Assembly (NCBI GenBank): GCA_946479725.1
Contig: CAMLHB010000087.1
Span: 1 to 8,851 of the forward strand
DNA length: 8,851 nt
Source of the DNA: an uncultured Actinomycetes bacterium
Lineage (GTDB): Bacteria > Actinomycetota > Thermoleophilia > Solirubrobacterales > 70-9
Direction of reading: 5' to 3'
Every line of letters starts with the position of its first letter. Position 1 is the first letter of the stretch. The notes below the pieces were generated by a model. That model saw nothing but the letters and a program-made list of their open reading frames with translations, had not been told where the DNA came from and made no database searches. Position numbers and translations under genes: made by a program. Below are positions 1 to 7,148 of this stretch, piece after piece.

Positions 1-150
1 CGTCTGCACCTGCGGCAGGCCCACGTCAGCCGGCAAAGGCTCGGGATCCGGCGGCTTCAGCAGCTGCGGAGCGAGGTGCAACGCGACGAGGCCGATGAGC
101 AACACCCCGGCAGCTTTGGCGACGAGCTCCCAGCGGACGCGGATTCCCAT
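1..150 (-). CDS. N-terminal part of a small membrane-anchored protein of unknown function (partial)
   Basis: The reading frame opens at ATG (148-150) and runs leftward off the window edge, giving 50 residues without a stop. It starts MGIRVRWELVAKAAG and continues into a hydrophobic stretch (about residues 9-29, rich in Val, Leu, Ala and Gly). A proline-rich segment follows (LKPPDPEPLPADVGLP). The arrangement is a single N-terminal membrane anchor or uncleaved signal with the rest probably outside the cytoplasm. No catalytic motif is visible in the part present. It lies 36 bp downstream of the otsA stop on the same strand, so co-transcription is possible, although a CTTAG motif in the gap could give it its own promoter. 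A GAGG lies only 3 nt before ATG, too close for a normal ribosome site. I do not recognise the family and cannot infer a function. Confidence 0.6.
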   Translation of the reverse strand, partial: MGIRVRWELVAKAAGVLLIGLVALHLAPQLLKPPDPEPLPADVGLPQVQT

Positions 151-186
151 GAGCCTCTAAGGGCTCGGGGAACGAGACTCTCCCCC
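151..186 (-). promoter_or_regulatory. Short gap between otsA and the left-edge gene, with a CTTAG motif
   Basis: On the minus strand CTTAG (157-161) ends 6 nt before the ATG of the left-edge gene. It sits inside a small inverted repeat, GAGCC (151-155) and GGCTC (162-166). The same 5-mer recurs before other genes in the window. Use as a promoter or regulator site is an inference from that recurrence. Confidence 0.3.
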
Positions 187-1650
187 CTATGCAACCGCCT
201 CGCGCAGCTCGTCGATGTCCTTCAGCTGCGCATCGACCCAGTCGCCGGGGTTGCGGGCGTAGATGATCTCCTTGAGGTGCTCGGAGCGCAGCCTGCGCCC
301 CTCCGGGTCCATCGTCAGGGCCCGGAAGATAGCGTCGGCCTGCTCCTGGATGTCGAAGGGGTTGACCGAGAGCACGCAGTCGGCGAGCTCCTCGTGCGAG
401 CCGGTGTTCTCGGAGAGCATCAGCACCCCGTCGCGGGTGTTCACCGCCGGCGCCTCCTTGGCGACCAGGTTCATCCCGTCGAAGAGCGAGTTGACCATCA
501 GCAGGTCGAAGTGTTTGTAGCGGGCGACCGCGTCGTGAAAGTTCTCGTAGATCTTCAGGTCGATCGGCATCCAGTCGGTGGTTCCGTGGCGGTGGTTGAC
601 GACCGCCACCAGCGCCTCGATCCGCTCCAGGTACTCGGCGTACTCCGGGACGTCCTGGCGCGAGGGCTGCAGGTGGGCGATGAAGGTGACCTTTTCGCGG
701 AACTCCGGGTGCTGGGTGAGGAAGGTGTCGAAGGCGGTGAACCCGCGCAGCACGTTCTTCGAGAGGTCGGCGCGGTCGACGCGGATGATCAGGTGCTGGC
801 GTCGCCGCTCCAGGACCTCGCGCTCGGCCTCGGCGACCTCGGCCGAGGCGGCGGCGCGTTTGAGTCGCTGGGCGTCGATCCCCAGCGGATAGGCGCGGGC
901 GATCGTCCTGCCGCCGGCGTGGCGAACCTCGGCGGCGTTGTAGTCGACCTCGACGTCCTCGAGCAGCTCGTCGCAGCAGCGGAGGAAGTTGATGCCGTAG
1001 GCCTGGGTGTGGAAGCCGATGATGTCGTTCGCCAGCATCCCCTCGTAGACCGCTTCGCGGATGCGTTTCGGCAGGATCCGCCAGCTGTCGGGCTGGGACC
1101 AGGGGATGTGGACGAAGTGGTGGAGGAAGGCGTCCGGGCGCTCGGCCTTGATCATCCCCGGGGCGGTGTAGAGGTGGTAGTCGTGCAGCATCACCAGCGG
1201 GTCCGACTCGCCCTCGACCTCGGCGAGGACGGCACCGGCGATGTCCTGGTTGACGGTCTGGTAGCCGTGGTCCCAGGCGTCGATCTCCTGCTGGCGGATG
1301 TCCGGCGCGTTGGAGATGTCCCAGAGGTAGTGCTGGATGAACCAGAGGATCGGGTTGGCGATCACGTTGTAGAAGCGGTCGTAGGCCTCGGGGTCCGAGC
1401 CGACCAGTCGCACCCGGTACTCGATCCCGTCCAGCTCCTGCTCGACCGGCCCGCCCGCCTCCTCGGAGACGGCGATGTCCTCGTCGGTCATCGCCGAGGC
1501 GATCCAGAGCGCGTCGCGATGGGAGACCAGGCCGGAGAGCGCGGTGACGAGGCCGCCGCCGCCGCGGCGCACGGTCCGCTCGCCGTCCTCGTCGCGATCG
1601 AACTGGAGCGGACCCCGGTTGGAGACGATGATCAGCGGCGAGGAGCTCAC
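187..1650 (-). CDS. otsA: Trehalose-6-phosphate synthase-like glycosyltransferase (GT20)
   Basis: The 487-residue product is a GT20 retaining glycosyltransferase, expected to join glucose from a nucleotide sugar to glucose-6-phosphate, giving trehalose-6-phosphate in the cytoplasm. Landmarks are the N-terminal loop (SNRGP at 10-14, then a Gly run at 30-33), the acceptor-side segment LWFIQHY (102-108), HDYH (156-159), VDRADLSK with Arg293 and Lys298, and DGMNLVAKE (391-399), which carries the Asp, Asn and Glu expected to bind the donor. Length is normal for OtsA. The segment HIPWSQPDSWRILP (181-194) differs from the HIPFP...F..LP form of classical OtsA, so a related GT20 acceptor (for example glycerol-phosphate) cannot be excluded. 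The start is GTG at 1648-1650, chosen because the conserved N terminus begins there. No Shine-Dalgarno is visible, and a TAGTCT hexamer 7 nt upstream suggests a leaderless message. No OtsB phosphatase is present in the window. Confidence 0.88.
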   Translation of the reverse strand: MSSSPLIIVSNRGPLQFDRDEDGERTVRRGGGGLVTALSGLVSHRDALWIASAMTDEDIAVSEEAGGPVEQELDGIEYRVRLVGSDPEAYDRFYNVIANPILWFIQHYLWDISNAPDIRQQEIDAWDHGYQTVNQDIAGAVLAEVEGESDPLVMLHDYHLYTAPGMIKAERPDAFLHHFVHIPWSQPDSWRILPKRIREAVYEGMLANDIIGFHTQAYGINFLRCCDELLEDVEVDYNAAEVRHAGGRTIARAYPLGIDAQRLKRAAASAEVAEAEREVLERRRQHLIIRVDRADLSKNVLRGFTAFDTFLTQHPEFREKVTFIAHLQPSRQDVPEYAEYLERIEALVAVVNHRHGTTDWMPIDLKIYENFHDAVARYKHFDLLMVNSLFDGMNLVAKEAPAVNTRDGVLMLSENTGSHEELADCVLSVNPFDIQEQADAIFRALTMDPEGRRLRSEHLKEIIYARNPGDWVDAQLKDIDELREAVA

Positions 1651-1684
1651 GCCGCAGAGACTAAGGGGTACCGACTAAGGGGTA
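1651..1684 (-). promoter_or_regulatory. Tandem 12-bp repeat and putative leaderless promoter of otsA
   Basis: The 12-mer GACTAAGGGGTA occurs twice, exactly, at 1659-1670 and 1673-1684, with a 14-bp period. Read toward otsA, the proximal copy contributes TAGTCT (1658-1663), a match to the actinobacterial -10 pattern TANNNT, 7 nt before the GTG start. That spacing would put the first transcribed base at or near the start codon. The distal copy could be a second promoter or one half of a regulator site. The repeat is seen directly; the promoter role is inferred. Confidence 0.45.
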
Positions 1685-1703
1685 GCGCGGCGGCCGCCGC
1701 GCT
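1684..1703 (-). terminator. Perfect 20-bp GC palindrome at the treT stop
   Basis: The sequence 1684-1703 is a perfect inverted repeat (AGCGCGGCGG then its complement) that begins on the last base of the treT TGA. As RNA it would form a very stable GC stem. There is no T-run after it, so it is not a canonical intrinsic terminator. It may still stall polymerase, block 3' decay, or separate treT expression from otsA. Confidence 0.45.
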
Positions 1704-2935
1704 CAGGCGCCGACCAACTGCAGCCAGTCGCGCAGCAGGCGTGGGGTGAGGAAGCGCCCGCGGGCGTGCTCCTTGCCCTCGCGGCCGAGCTGCTTGCCGA
1801 GCCCCGGGTCGCGGAGGATCTCGAGGCAGCGCTGGGCGCACTCCGAGGGCGAGTCGACGAGGAAGCCGCTGACCCCGTCCTCGATCTGCAGCGGGATGCC
1901 GCCGACGTTGCCGGCGACGGTCGGGCGCCCCTTCCAGAGCGCCTCGGTGACGGTTAGGCCGAAGCCCTCGCGGATCGACTTCTGCAGGCAGACGTCGGAC
2001 TGCGACTGGAAGGCGTTGACCTCGATCGCGCCGACGTTGTTGAGGTTGCTGAGGATTTTGATGTCCTCGTCGACGCCGGCGTATTCGAAGGTCTTCTGGA
2101 AGTACTCCATCCCCTCGGGGTCGTCGGTGGCCATCGAGCCGACCATCGCCAGCTGCGCCTCCGGCACCTGCTCGGTCACCTCCCGATAGGCGTCGATGAC
2201 GCCGATCGGGTCCTTCCAGGGGTCGAAGCGGGAGACCTGGGTGATCAGCGGCCGGTCGACGTCGATCCCGAACTGGCGGCAGACGAAGGCGGCGTCCTCG
2301 GGCGAGAAGGCCATGTTCTTCGGCGAGAGAGGGTCGATCGCCGGCGGGATGATGTTGACCGCCTCGCGGTGTCGACCCATGTCGTTGGGCACGTACTGCT
2401 CCATGTGCCAGACGCTGGCGTCGTACTCTTCGATCATCGGCAGCAAGCGCTCGATCGGCGCCGGATTCGGGGTCGAGAGATCGATGTGGCAGCGCCAGAT
2501 CCACTTGCCGCCCTTCTCCCGGGCGCCGCGCCGCAGGCCGATCGGCTGCGGGTCATGGACGATGACGACGTCCCACTCGCCCTGCAGCCCCTCCGCGTTC
2601 ATCGCGTTGATCTCGTCGAAGATCTCCCACTGTTCGTCGCTGAGCGTCTCCTCGGCCCCCTGTAGCGAGTTGTGCAGGAGCTTGGTCGCGTTGAAGAACT
2701 CTTCCTTGCCGAAGATCACGTGCCAGTGGGCGTCGAGGCCGACGTCCCGCATCAGTGGCACCAGCGTGTAGAGGATCTCCGAGACCCCGCCGCCGAAGGC
2801 GGTGGCGCTGACGTGGAGCACCCGCTTCCCCTTCAACGGCTCCGCGAGCTCGCGAATCTGCTCCGTCAGGTCTTTGCCGACGATGTGGGTGTAGTCGGCG
2901 AGGGTCTTGTGGCCGAGGGCGACTTCCTGAAGCAA
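1703..2935 (-). CDS. treT: Trehalose synthase, TreT-like (GT4 glycosyltransferase)
   Basis: The 410-residue product matches the TreT type of trehalose synthase, which makes trehalose in one step from NDP-glucose and free glucose. The N terminus (MLQEV, then LADYTHIVG, then RVLHVSATAFGGGVSEIL at 38-55) has the characteristic pattern of this family, including the glycine loop GGGVSE (48-53). Further landmarks are HDPQP (127-131), the Rossmann-side SRFDPWKDP (235-243), and REGFGLTVTEALWKGRP (322-338) with the retaining GT4 E-x7-E pair at Glu323 and Glu331. The start is TTG at 2933-2935, supported by the family's conserved beginning. No Shine-Dalgarno is visible, and TAGAAC (2943-2948) lies 7 nt upstream in leaderless-promoter position. 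It precedes otsA by 52 bp on the same strand, so two trehalose routes are adjacent. In vivo direction (synthesis or breakdown) cannot be told from sequence. A maltose/trehalose phosphorylase-like GT4 is a less likely alternative. Confidence 0.85.
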   Translation of the reverse strand: MLQEVALGHKTLADYTHIVGKDLTEQIRELAEPLKGKRVLHVSATAFGGGVSEILYTLVPLMRDVGLDAHWHVIFGKEEFFNATKLLHNSLQGAEETLSDEQWEIFDEINAMNAEGLQGEWDVVIVHDPQPIGLRRGAREKGGKWIWRCHIDLSTPNPAPIERLLPMIEEYDASVWHMEQYVPNDMGRHREAVNIIPPAIDPLSPKNMAFSPEDAAFVCRQFGIDVDRPLITQVSRFDPWKDPIGVIDAYREVTEQVPEAQLAMVGSMATDDPEGMEYFQKTFEYAGVDEDIKILSNLNNVGAIEVNAFQSQSDVCLQKSIREGFGLTVTEALWKGRPTVAGNVGGIPLQIEDGVSGFLVDSPSECAQRCLEILRDPGLGKQLGREGKEHARGRFLTPRLLRDWLQLVGA

Positions 2936-2976
2936 GGCTGGAGTTCTACACAGATAGGCGGCGACATGGCGTCCAG
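2936..2976 (-). promoter_or_regulatory. Putative treT promoter
   Basis: Read on the minus strand, the segment holds TAGAAC (2943-2948) ending 7 nt before the TTG start, the same spacing as TAGTCT before otsA. It matches TANNNT except at the last base. No purine-rich ribosome site is present between it and the start. A leaderless promoter is likely but inferred from position only. This gap lacks the CTTAG motif found elsewhere. Confidence 0.3.
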
Positions 2977-2996
2977 CGGGCCGGCGCGCCGGCCCG
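2977..2996 (-). terminator. Perfect 20-bp GC palindrome after htrA
   Basis: The sequence 2977-2996 (CGGGCCGGCG and its exact complement) begins 3 nt after the htrA TGA. It could fold as an 8-bp stem with a 4-nt loop. No T-run follows. By position it is the likely end of the response regulator-kinase-htrA transcript, separating it from treT. It is very similar in placement and design to the palindrome after treT. Confidence 0.5.
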
Positions 2997-2999
2997 TTG

Positions 3000-4145
3000 T
3001 CAGCCCGAGCCGGAGCTGTCGGGCCGCTTGCCGAGGGTGACGTCGACGTCCTCGCGCTTGCCGTCGCGGAGGATCGTCAGCGTCACCACGTCGCCTGGCT
3101 GATGGGCGGAGACCGCTTCGGCGAGGTCGTCGGGCCGGACGATGTCCTTGCCTTCGACCTGCAGGATCACGTCGCCGCCGGTTTTGTACTCGGCCGCCTG
3201 GAACTGCAGTTTTTCGTCGCCGCCTTCGATCCCGGCCTTCTCCGCCGGGCCCCCGGTGACGACGTCGGCGACGAGGCTGCCGAAGGTCGTGTCGAGCCCG
3301 AGCTTGCGCGCCAGCTGCGGGTAGAGCGGCTGTCCGGAGACCCCGATGTAGGCGTATTCGGCGCTGCCGTCTTCGCGCAGTTGGGCGACCGAATGCTTGA
3401 TCGCGGAGATCGGGACCGCGAAGCCGACCCCGTCGTTGGCGCCGGAGTTGGTCTCGATCTGCTGGTTGATCCCGATCACCCGGGCGCCGGCGTCGAGCAG
3501 CGGTCCGCCGGAGTTGCCGGGATTGATCGAGGCGTCGGTCTGGATCGCCCCGGAGATTTCGAACTTGGTCAGGGATTTGACCGAGCGGTCGGTGGCGGAG
3601 ACGACCCCGACCGAGAGCGACTGCTGCTCGCCGAAGGGACTGCCGATCGCGGCGACCGGTTGCCCGACCCGCAGGTCGTGGTCGTCGCCCAGCCGCAGCG
3701 GGTGCAGTTCGAAACCGTCCGGTTCGATCTGCAGCAGGGCGACATCGACGAACGGGTCGAAGCCGACGATTTCGGCGGGGACCACGTTGCGGTCCGGAAA
3801 CTCGATGTAGACCTGCTTCGCCTCTTCCCGTTCGCCGCTCGATTCGTCGGTGACGACGTGGGCGTTGGTGACGATCTCGCCCTTGTCGTCGAGGACGAAG
3901 CCCGAGCCTTCTGCCGCCCCCGCGTCGAAGACCGAGCGGATCGTGACCACCCCCGGCGAGGCCCTTTCGTAGATGCGGGTGGCGTCGAAGCCGGGACTGG
4001 AGGCGGCGATGATCACTTCCGGCTTCGGCGTGCCCGCCGCCGTCGCGGCCGGCCCCGAGCCGCCGCCGGAACCTTCTTCGCTGGTCCCGCAGCCGGCGAG
4101 GAGCCCGGCGCAGAGCAGGGCGAGGAGGATGAGCGGGCGCCTCAC
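3000..4145 (-). CDS. htrA: HtrA/DegP-type serine protease, predicted lipoprotein with PDZ domain
   Basis: The 381-residue product is a trypsin-fold HtrA protease that would handle misfolded or regulatory proteins outside the membrane. A lipoprotein signal (residues 1-19, LLAGC lipobox with Cys19) is followed by a flexible Gly/Ser/Ala linker (about 20-45). The protease domain shows the full triad: His96 in TNAHVV, Asp134 in FVDVALL, and Ser212 in GNSGGP. A single PDZ domain follows (about 255-375, with PAEKAGIEGGD and GGDVILQVEG). Most actinobacterial HtrA proteins are anchored by a transmembrane helix, so the lipobox form is worth noting. The GTG start (4143-4145) overlaps the kinase stop by 4 nt (GTGA), indicating translational coupling. 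The neighbours resemble mycobacterial mprA-mprB-pepD, in which the two-component system controls the protease under envelope stress. That regulatory link is inferred here from synteny. Confidence 0.92.
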   Translation of the reverse strand: MRRPLILLALLCAGLLAGCGTSEEGSGGGSGPAATAAGTPKPEVIIAASSPGFDATRIYERASPGVVTIRSVFDAGAAEGSGFVLDDKGEIVTNAHVVTDESSGEREEAKQVYIEFPDRNVVPAEIVGFDPFVDVALLQIEPDGFELHPLRLGDDHDLRVGQPVAAIGSPFGEQQSLSVGVVSATDRSVKSLTKFEISGAIQTDASINPGNSGGPLLDAGARVIGINQQIETNSGANDGVGFAVPISAIKHSVAQLREDGSAEYAYIGVSGQPLYPQLARKLGLDTTFGSLVADVVTGGPAEKAGIEGGDEKLQFQAAEYKTGGDVILQVEGKDIVRPDDLAEAVSAHQPGDVVTLTILRDGKREDVDVTLGKRPDSSGSG

Positions 4146-5215
4146 GAAGCGGCCCTGACGGGGGAGCGGGCGGATCGCGCCGGGCCCGGCTCGCGCGCAG
4201 CGGGAGGAAGGTCGAGGGTGAAGGCGGTGTAGCGGCGGCTGGAGCTGATCGTGATCTCGCCCTTCATCCGCTGCGCCAGCTCGGTGGCGATCGCCAGTCC
4301 GAGGCCGGAGCCGCCGGCTTTGTCGGCGGTGTAGAAGCGCTCGAAGATCCGCTTCTGGACGCGCTGCGGGATCCCCGACCCGGTGTCGGAGACGGTCAGC
4401 TCGGCACGGCCGTTGGCGGAGTAGGTGGTCACGGTGACGTCGGTGCCCTCGGGGGTGTGGGTGAGGGCGTTGTCGAGCAGGATACGGATGATCTGCCGCA
4501 CCCGATCAGGGTCGCCGAGGCCGATCGCCGGCTGCTCCGGAGTCCGTAGTTCCAGGCGCGAGCCGCGCAGTTCGGCCCGGGCGCCGAACTCCCGCGTCAC
4601 CTCCCGCGCCAGGGCGGTGAGGTCGACGGCGCCGGACCGCATCTCCACCGCGCCGGCGTCGAGCTGGGAGAGGTCGAGGAGGTCGGTGGTCAGCTTGGTT
4701 AGGCGCTCGATCTGCTGCCGCATCGTCCGCACGAACTCGGCCCGCTCCTCCGGGCTGGGGTCCTCGTCTTCGAGCAGCTCGACGAAGCCGCCGAGGCTGA
4801 AGATCGGGGTCCGGAGCTCGTGCGAGGCGTTGGCGATGAACTGCTTGCGGGCGCTGTCGAGCTCGGCGAGGCGGCGCTGCATCTCGTTGAAGGTGCGGGC
4901 GAGGTCGCCGAGCTGGCCGGCCGAGGCGACCGGGATCGAGGTTTCGAAGTTGCCGTCGGCGACTTTGCGGGCGGCTTCCTGCAGGCTGCGGATGTTGCTG
5001 GCGGCGGCGCGCGTGTAGTAGAGGCCGATCGCCGTGGCGATCGCGACCGCGATCAGGCCGCCGGTGAGGATCTGCAGCTTGACGTCGCTGTCGCCGCTGG
5101 CCGAGCCGCCGATCGCCACCGCGTAGACGTAGACGACCGCGGTGGCGCCGACCGCGATCGCGATCGAGATCAGGGTGATGCGGCTGGCGAGGTCGCTGAG
5201 CCGGAGCCGCGGCAT
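4142..5215 (-). CDS. Membrane histidine kinase with minimal extracellular loop
   Basis: The 357-residue product is a two-component sensor kinase. It has two membrane helices (about 12-36 and 47-67), a HAMP domain (about 68-121), a HisKA domain with phospho-acceptor His132 in ASHELRTP, and a HATPase_c domain with N box (LLDNA, Asn249), G1 box DTGSGIP (277-283), F-box-like FERFY (291-295) and G2 box GSGLGLA (302-308). The segment between the helices is only about 10-12 residues, so there is no extracellular sensor domain. It probably senses the membrane itself or a membrane partner. A 17-residue Arg/Pro/Ala tail follows the catalytic domain. The ATG at 5213-5215 is preferred over longer options because it lies 5 bp after the regulator stop and has AGGGA about 9 nt upstream. 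The stop overlaps the htrA start by 4 nt. By synteny it is MprB-like, although MprB itself has a larger extracellular domain. Confidence 0.9.
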   Translation of the reverse strand: MPRLRLSDLASRITLISIAIAVGATAVVYVYAVAIGGSASGDSDVKLQILTGGLIAVAIATAIGLYYTRAAASNIRSLQEAARKVADGNFETSIPVASAGQLGDLARTFNEMQRRLAELDSARKQFIANASHELRTPIFSLGGFVELLEDEDPSPEERAEFVRTMRQQIERLTKLTTDLLDLSQLDAGAVEMRSGAVDLTALAREVTREFGARAELRGSRLELRTPEQPAIGLGDPDRVRQIIRILLDNALTHTPEGTDVTVTTYSANGRAELTVSDTGSGIPQRVQKRIFERFYTADKAGGSGLGLAIATELAQRMKGEITISSSRRYTAFTLDLPPAAREPGPARSARSPVRAAS

Positions 5216-5220
5216 CGACG

Positions 5221-5916
<696 letters not shown>

Positions 5917-5997
5917 AACCCCTAAGGGTAGTAACCGGCCCAGTTTGGACGCATGTGCGAGTACTAAGAACTAAGGATCCGGGTATCGAGGCCGATA
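5917..5997. promoter_or_regulatory. Divergent promoter region between the response regulator and the FlgM-like gene
   Basis: This 81-bp gap serves genes leaving in both directions and holds three CTAAG copies (5922-5926, 5964-5968, 5971-5975). Toward the regulator, TACCCT (5925-5930) ends 8 nt before the GTG start. The CTAAG copy there lies within an interrupted near-palindrome, CCC-TAA-GGG. Toward the FlgM-like gene there are two CTAAG copies 7 bp apart, then GAGG (5988-5991) 6 nt before ATG, a normal ribosome site. Autoregulation by the response regulator is plausible, but no clear OmpR-type direct repeat is visible. Confidence 0.4.
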
Positions 5998-6195
5998 ATG
6001 ACCGCGAAGGCAATGGAGACCCACGAACTGAAATCTCTGGTCGAGACCGGCAGCTACAAGCCGGACCCCGCGCAGGTCGCGATGGCCATGCTCTCCCGCC
6101 GTGGCGTACGCGAGCTGCTGACCGGAATTCACGCTACGGCGCCGCGAAATGGTCGTAGCCCCCAGCCTCCAGCAGTCCGCCCCCGGGCAGCCTGA
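5998..6195 (+). CDS. Small FlgM-like (anti-sigma-28-like) protein
   Basis: The 65-residue product contains HELKSLVETGSYKPDPAQVA followed by MAMLSRR (residues 9-35). This fits the C-terminal FlgM pattern of an amphipathic helix, a G-x-Y-x-x-D/P turn, then a second helix with V/I-A and M-L. In FlgM this segment binds sigma-28. The tail (about 45-65) is rich in Pro, Arg and Ala and looks disordered. The ATG at 5998-6000 is preferred for its GAGG ribosome site; ATG at 6013 is an alternative that keeps the FlgM-like core. No flagellar gene is present nearby. Its last 62 nt overlap the end of thiL on the opposite strand, and that low-complexity tail is the least secure part. It is divergent from a two-component operon, so a regulatory rather than motility role is possible. 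The family call rests on pattern recognition only. Confidence 0.6.
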   Translation: MTAKAMETHELKSLVETGSYKPDPAQVAMAMLSRRGVRELLTGIHATAPRNGRSPQPPAVRPRAA

Positions 6196-7123
6196 TTTCG
6201 ACCCCCTCTCCCTCAGAGACCTCGCCGATCGCCGTGAGGGTCGTCTCCGCGGCTGTTTTCACCGCTTGAGAGGCCGCAGTGAGCGTTTGCGGGGACAGGG
6301 CTGCCAGCAGCTCGTAGTCCTCGCCGCCGCTAACCGCCAGCTGCAGGGGATCGCGCCCGGCCGCGGCGGCAACCTCGGCCAGGCCCGCGGCCAGCGGCAG
6401 CGCCGCGGCGTCGATCGCGAGGCCGGCGCCGCTCGCGCGGGCGAGGTGGCCGGCGTCGCCGGCGAGGCCGTCGCTGAGGTCGATCATCGCCCGGGCGCCG
6501 GCCTGGGCCAGGGCGCGGCCGGAGCGCAGGCGGGGAACGGGATCGAGCTGGCGGGCGCGAAGCCGCGCGGCGGTGCTTTCGGGGACCGCTGCGCCAAGCC
6601 TCGGATCGTCGAGCAGGAGACGACCTGCGGCCGCGCCGCCGATCTCGCCGGTGAGGACGAGGAGGTCTCCGGGCCTGGCGCCGCCGCGGGAGACGAGCTC
6701 GTCGGCGCTGCCGGCGTGCCCGACCACGGTCACCGCCAGCGTCAACGCTGGCGCTCTCGTCAGATCCCCGCCGGCGAGGGTGGTGCCGGTGCTCCCGGCC
6801 AGCTCGAGCATCCCGTCGAGCAGCGCCAGGAGTTCGTCCTCGCCGAGGTCGTCGGGGGCACCGAGGACGACGTAGGCCTCGCCCGGCCGGGCCCCCATCG
6901 CGGCGAGGTCGGAGAGGGCGGTGGCGAGCGCCTTGCGGCCGATCGTCCGCGGGGGCGCCTCCTCGCGGCGGAAGTGGACGCCCTCGACGATCGCGTCGAC
7001 CGAGGTCGCCGTCGCCCCGCCCGGGATCGTGATCGCCGCATCGTCGCCGCTGCCCAGCTCGACCCGGCCCCCGGGCTCGGGAAGGCGCTCGCGCAGCTTC
7101 GCCAACAACTCGAACTCGCCCAT
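6134..7123 (-). CDS. thiL: Thiamine-monophosphate kinase
   Basis: The 329-residue product phosphorylates thiamine monophosphate with ATP to give thiamine diphosphate, the last step of cofactor synthesis, in the cytoplasm. The ThiL motifs are present in order: GSGDDAA (24-30) for Mg-ATP, DAIVEGVHF (43-51), ALSDLAAMGA (69-78), AGGDLTRAP (117-125), the small-residue loop GEIGGAAAG (159-167), DLSDGLAGD (215-223) and SGGEDYELL (265-273). Length is normal for the family. The start is ATG at 7121-7123, where family homology begins (MGEFELLAKL); GTG immediately before it (7124-7126) is an alternative, and longer in-frame extensions cross into the divergent gene and are not homologous. A GGGG lies 2 nt before ATG. 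No other thiamine gene is in the window. Its 3' end overlaps the convergent FlgM-like gene by 62 nt. Confidence 0.94.
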   Translation of the reverse strand: MGEFELLAKLRERLPEPGGRVELGSGDDAAITIPGGATATSVDAIVEGVHFRREEAPPRTIGRKALATALSDLAAMGARPGEAYVVLGAPDDLGEDELLALLDGMLELAGSTGTTLAGGDLTRAPALTLAVTVVGHAGSADELVSRGGARPGDLLVLTGEIGGAAAGRLLLDDPRLGAAVPESTAARLRARQLDPVPRLRSGRALAQAGARAMIDLSDGLAGDAGHLARASGAGLAIDAAALPLAAGLAEVAAAAGRDPLQLAVSGGEDYELLAALSPQTLTAASQAVKTAAETTLTAIGEVSEGEGVEIRLPGGGLLEAGGYDHFAAP

Positions 7124-7148
7124 CACCCCGACTATTCCAGAGACTAAG
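7124..7148. promoter_or_regulatory. 25-bp divergent promoter region, thiL and membrane protein
   Basis: Only 25 bp separate the thiL ATG from the first GTG of the divergent gene. A single ACTAAG/CTTAGT block (7143-7148) lies in it. Toward thiL it forms TAGTCT (7141-7146), 17 nt before ATG. Toward the other gene TAAGGT (7145-7150) lies 10 nt before the alternative GTG at 7161. The two putative -10 hexamers overlap, so the two genes may compete for polymerase. The roles are inferred. Confidence 0.35.

Noticed and set aside
76..1749. A 557-codon open frame on the plus strand opposite otsA
   Set aside because: It is an antisense shadow: low-complexity Val/Asp/Gly/Leu composition with no family motif, while the minus strand encodes a complete GT20 enzyme with conserved catalytic residues.
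1647..2504. A 285-codon minus-strand frame overlapping treT
   Set aside because: Arg/Pro/Ala-rich out-of-frame shadow; treT in another frame of the same strand has full GT4 motifs.
2997..4232. A 411-codon plus-strand frame opposite htrA
   Set aside because: Antisense shadow with Asp/Val/Gly-rich composition; the minus strand has the intact protease triad and PDZ domain.
5955..6158. Alternative 67-codon plus-strand frame over the FlgM-like gene
   Set aside because: Its product has no family pattern, whereas the neighbouring frame carries a FlgM-like segment and a well-spaced GAGG site.
6921..7148. N-terminal extension of the UPF0104-type gene
   Set aside because: It is antisense to the thiL start and Ser/Arg/Pro-rich; the GTG at 7149 or 7161 leaves the complete membrane domain.
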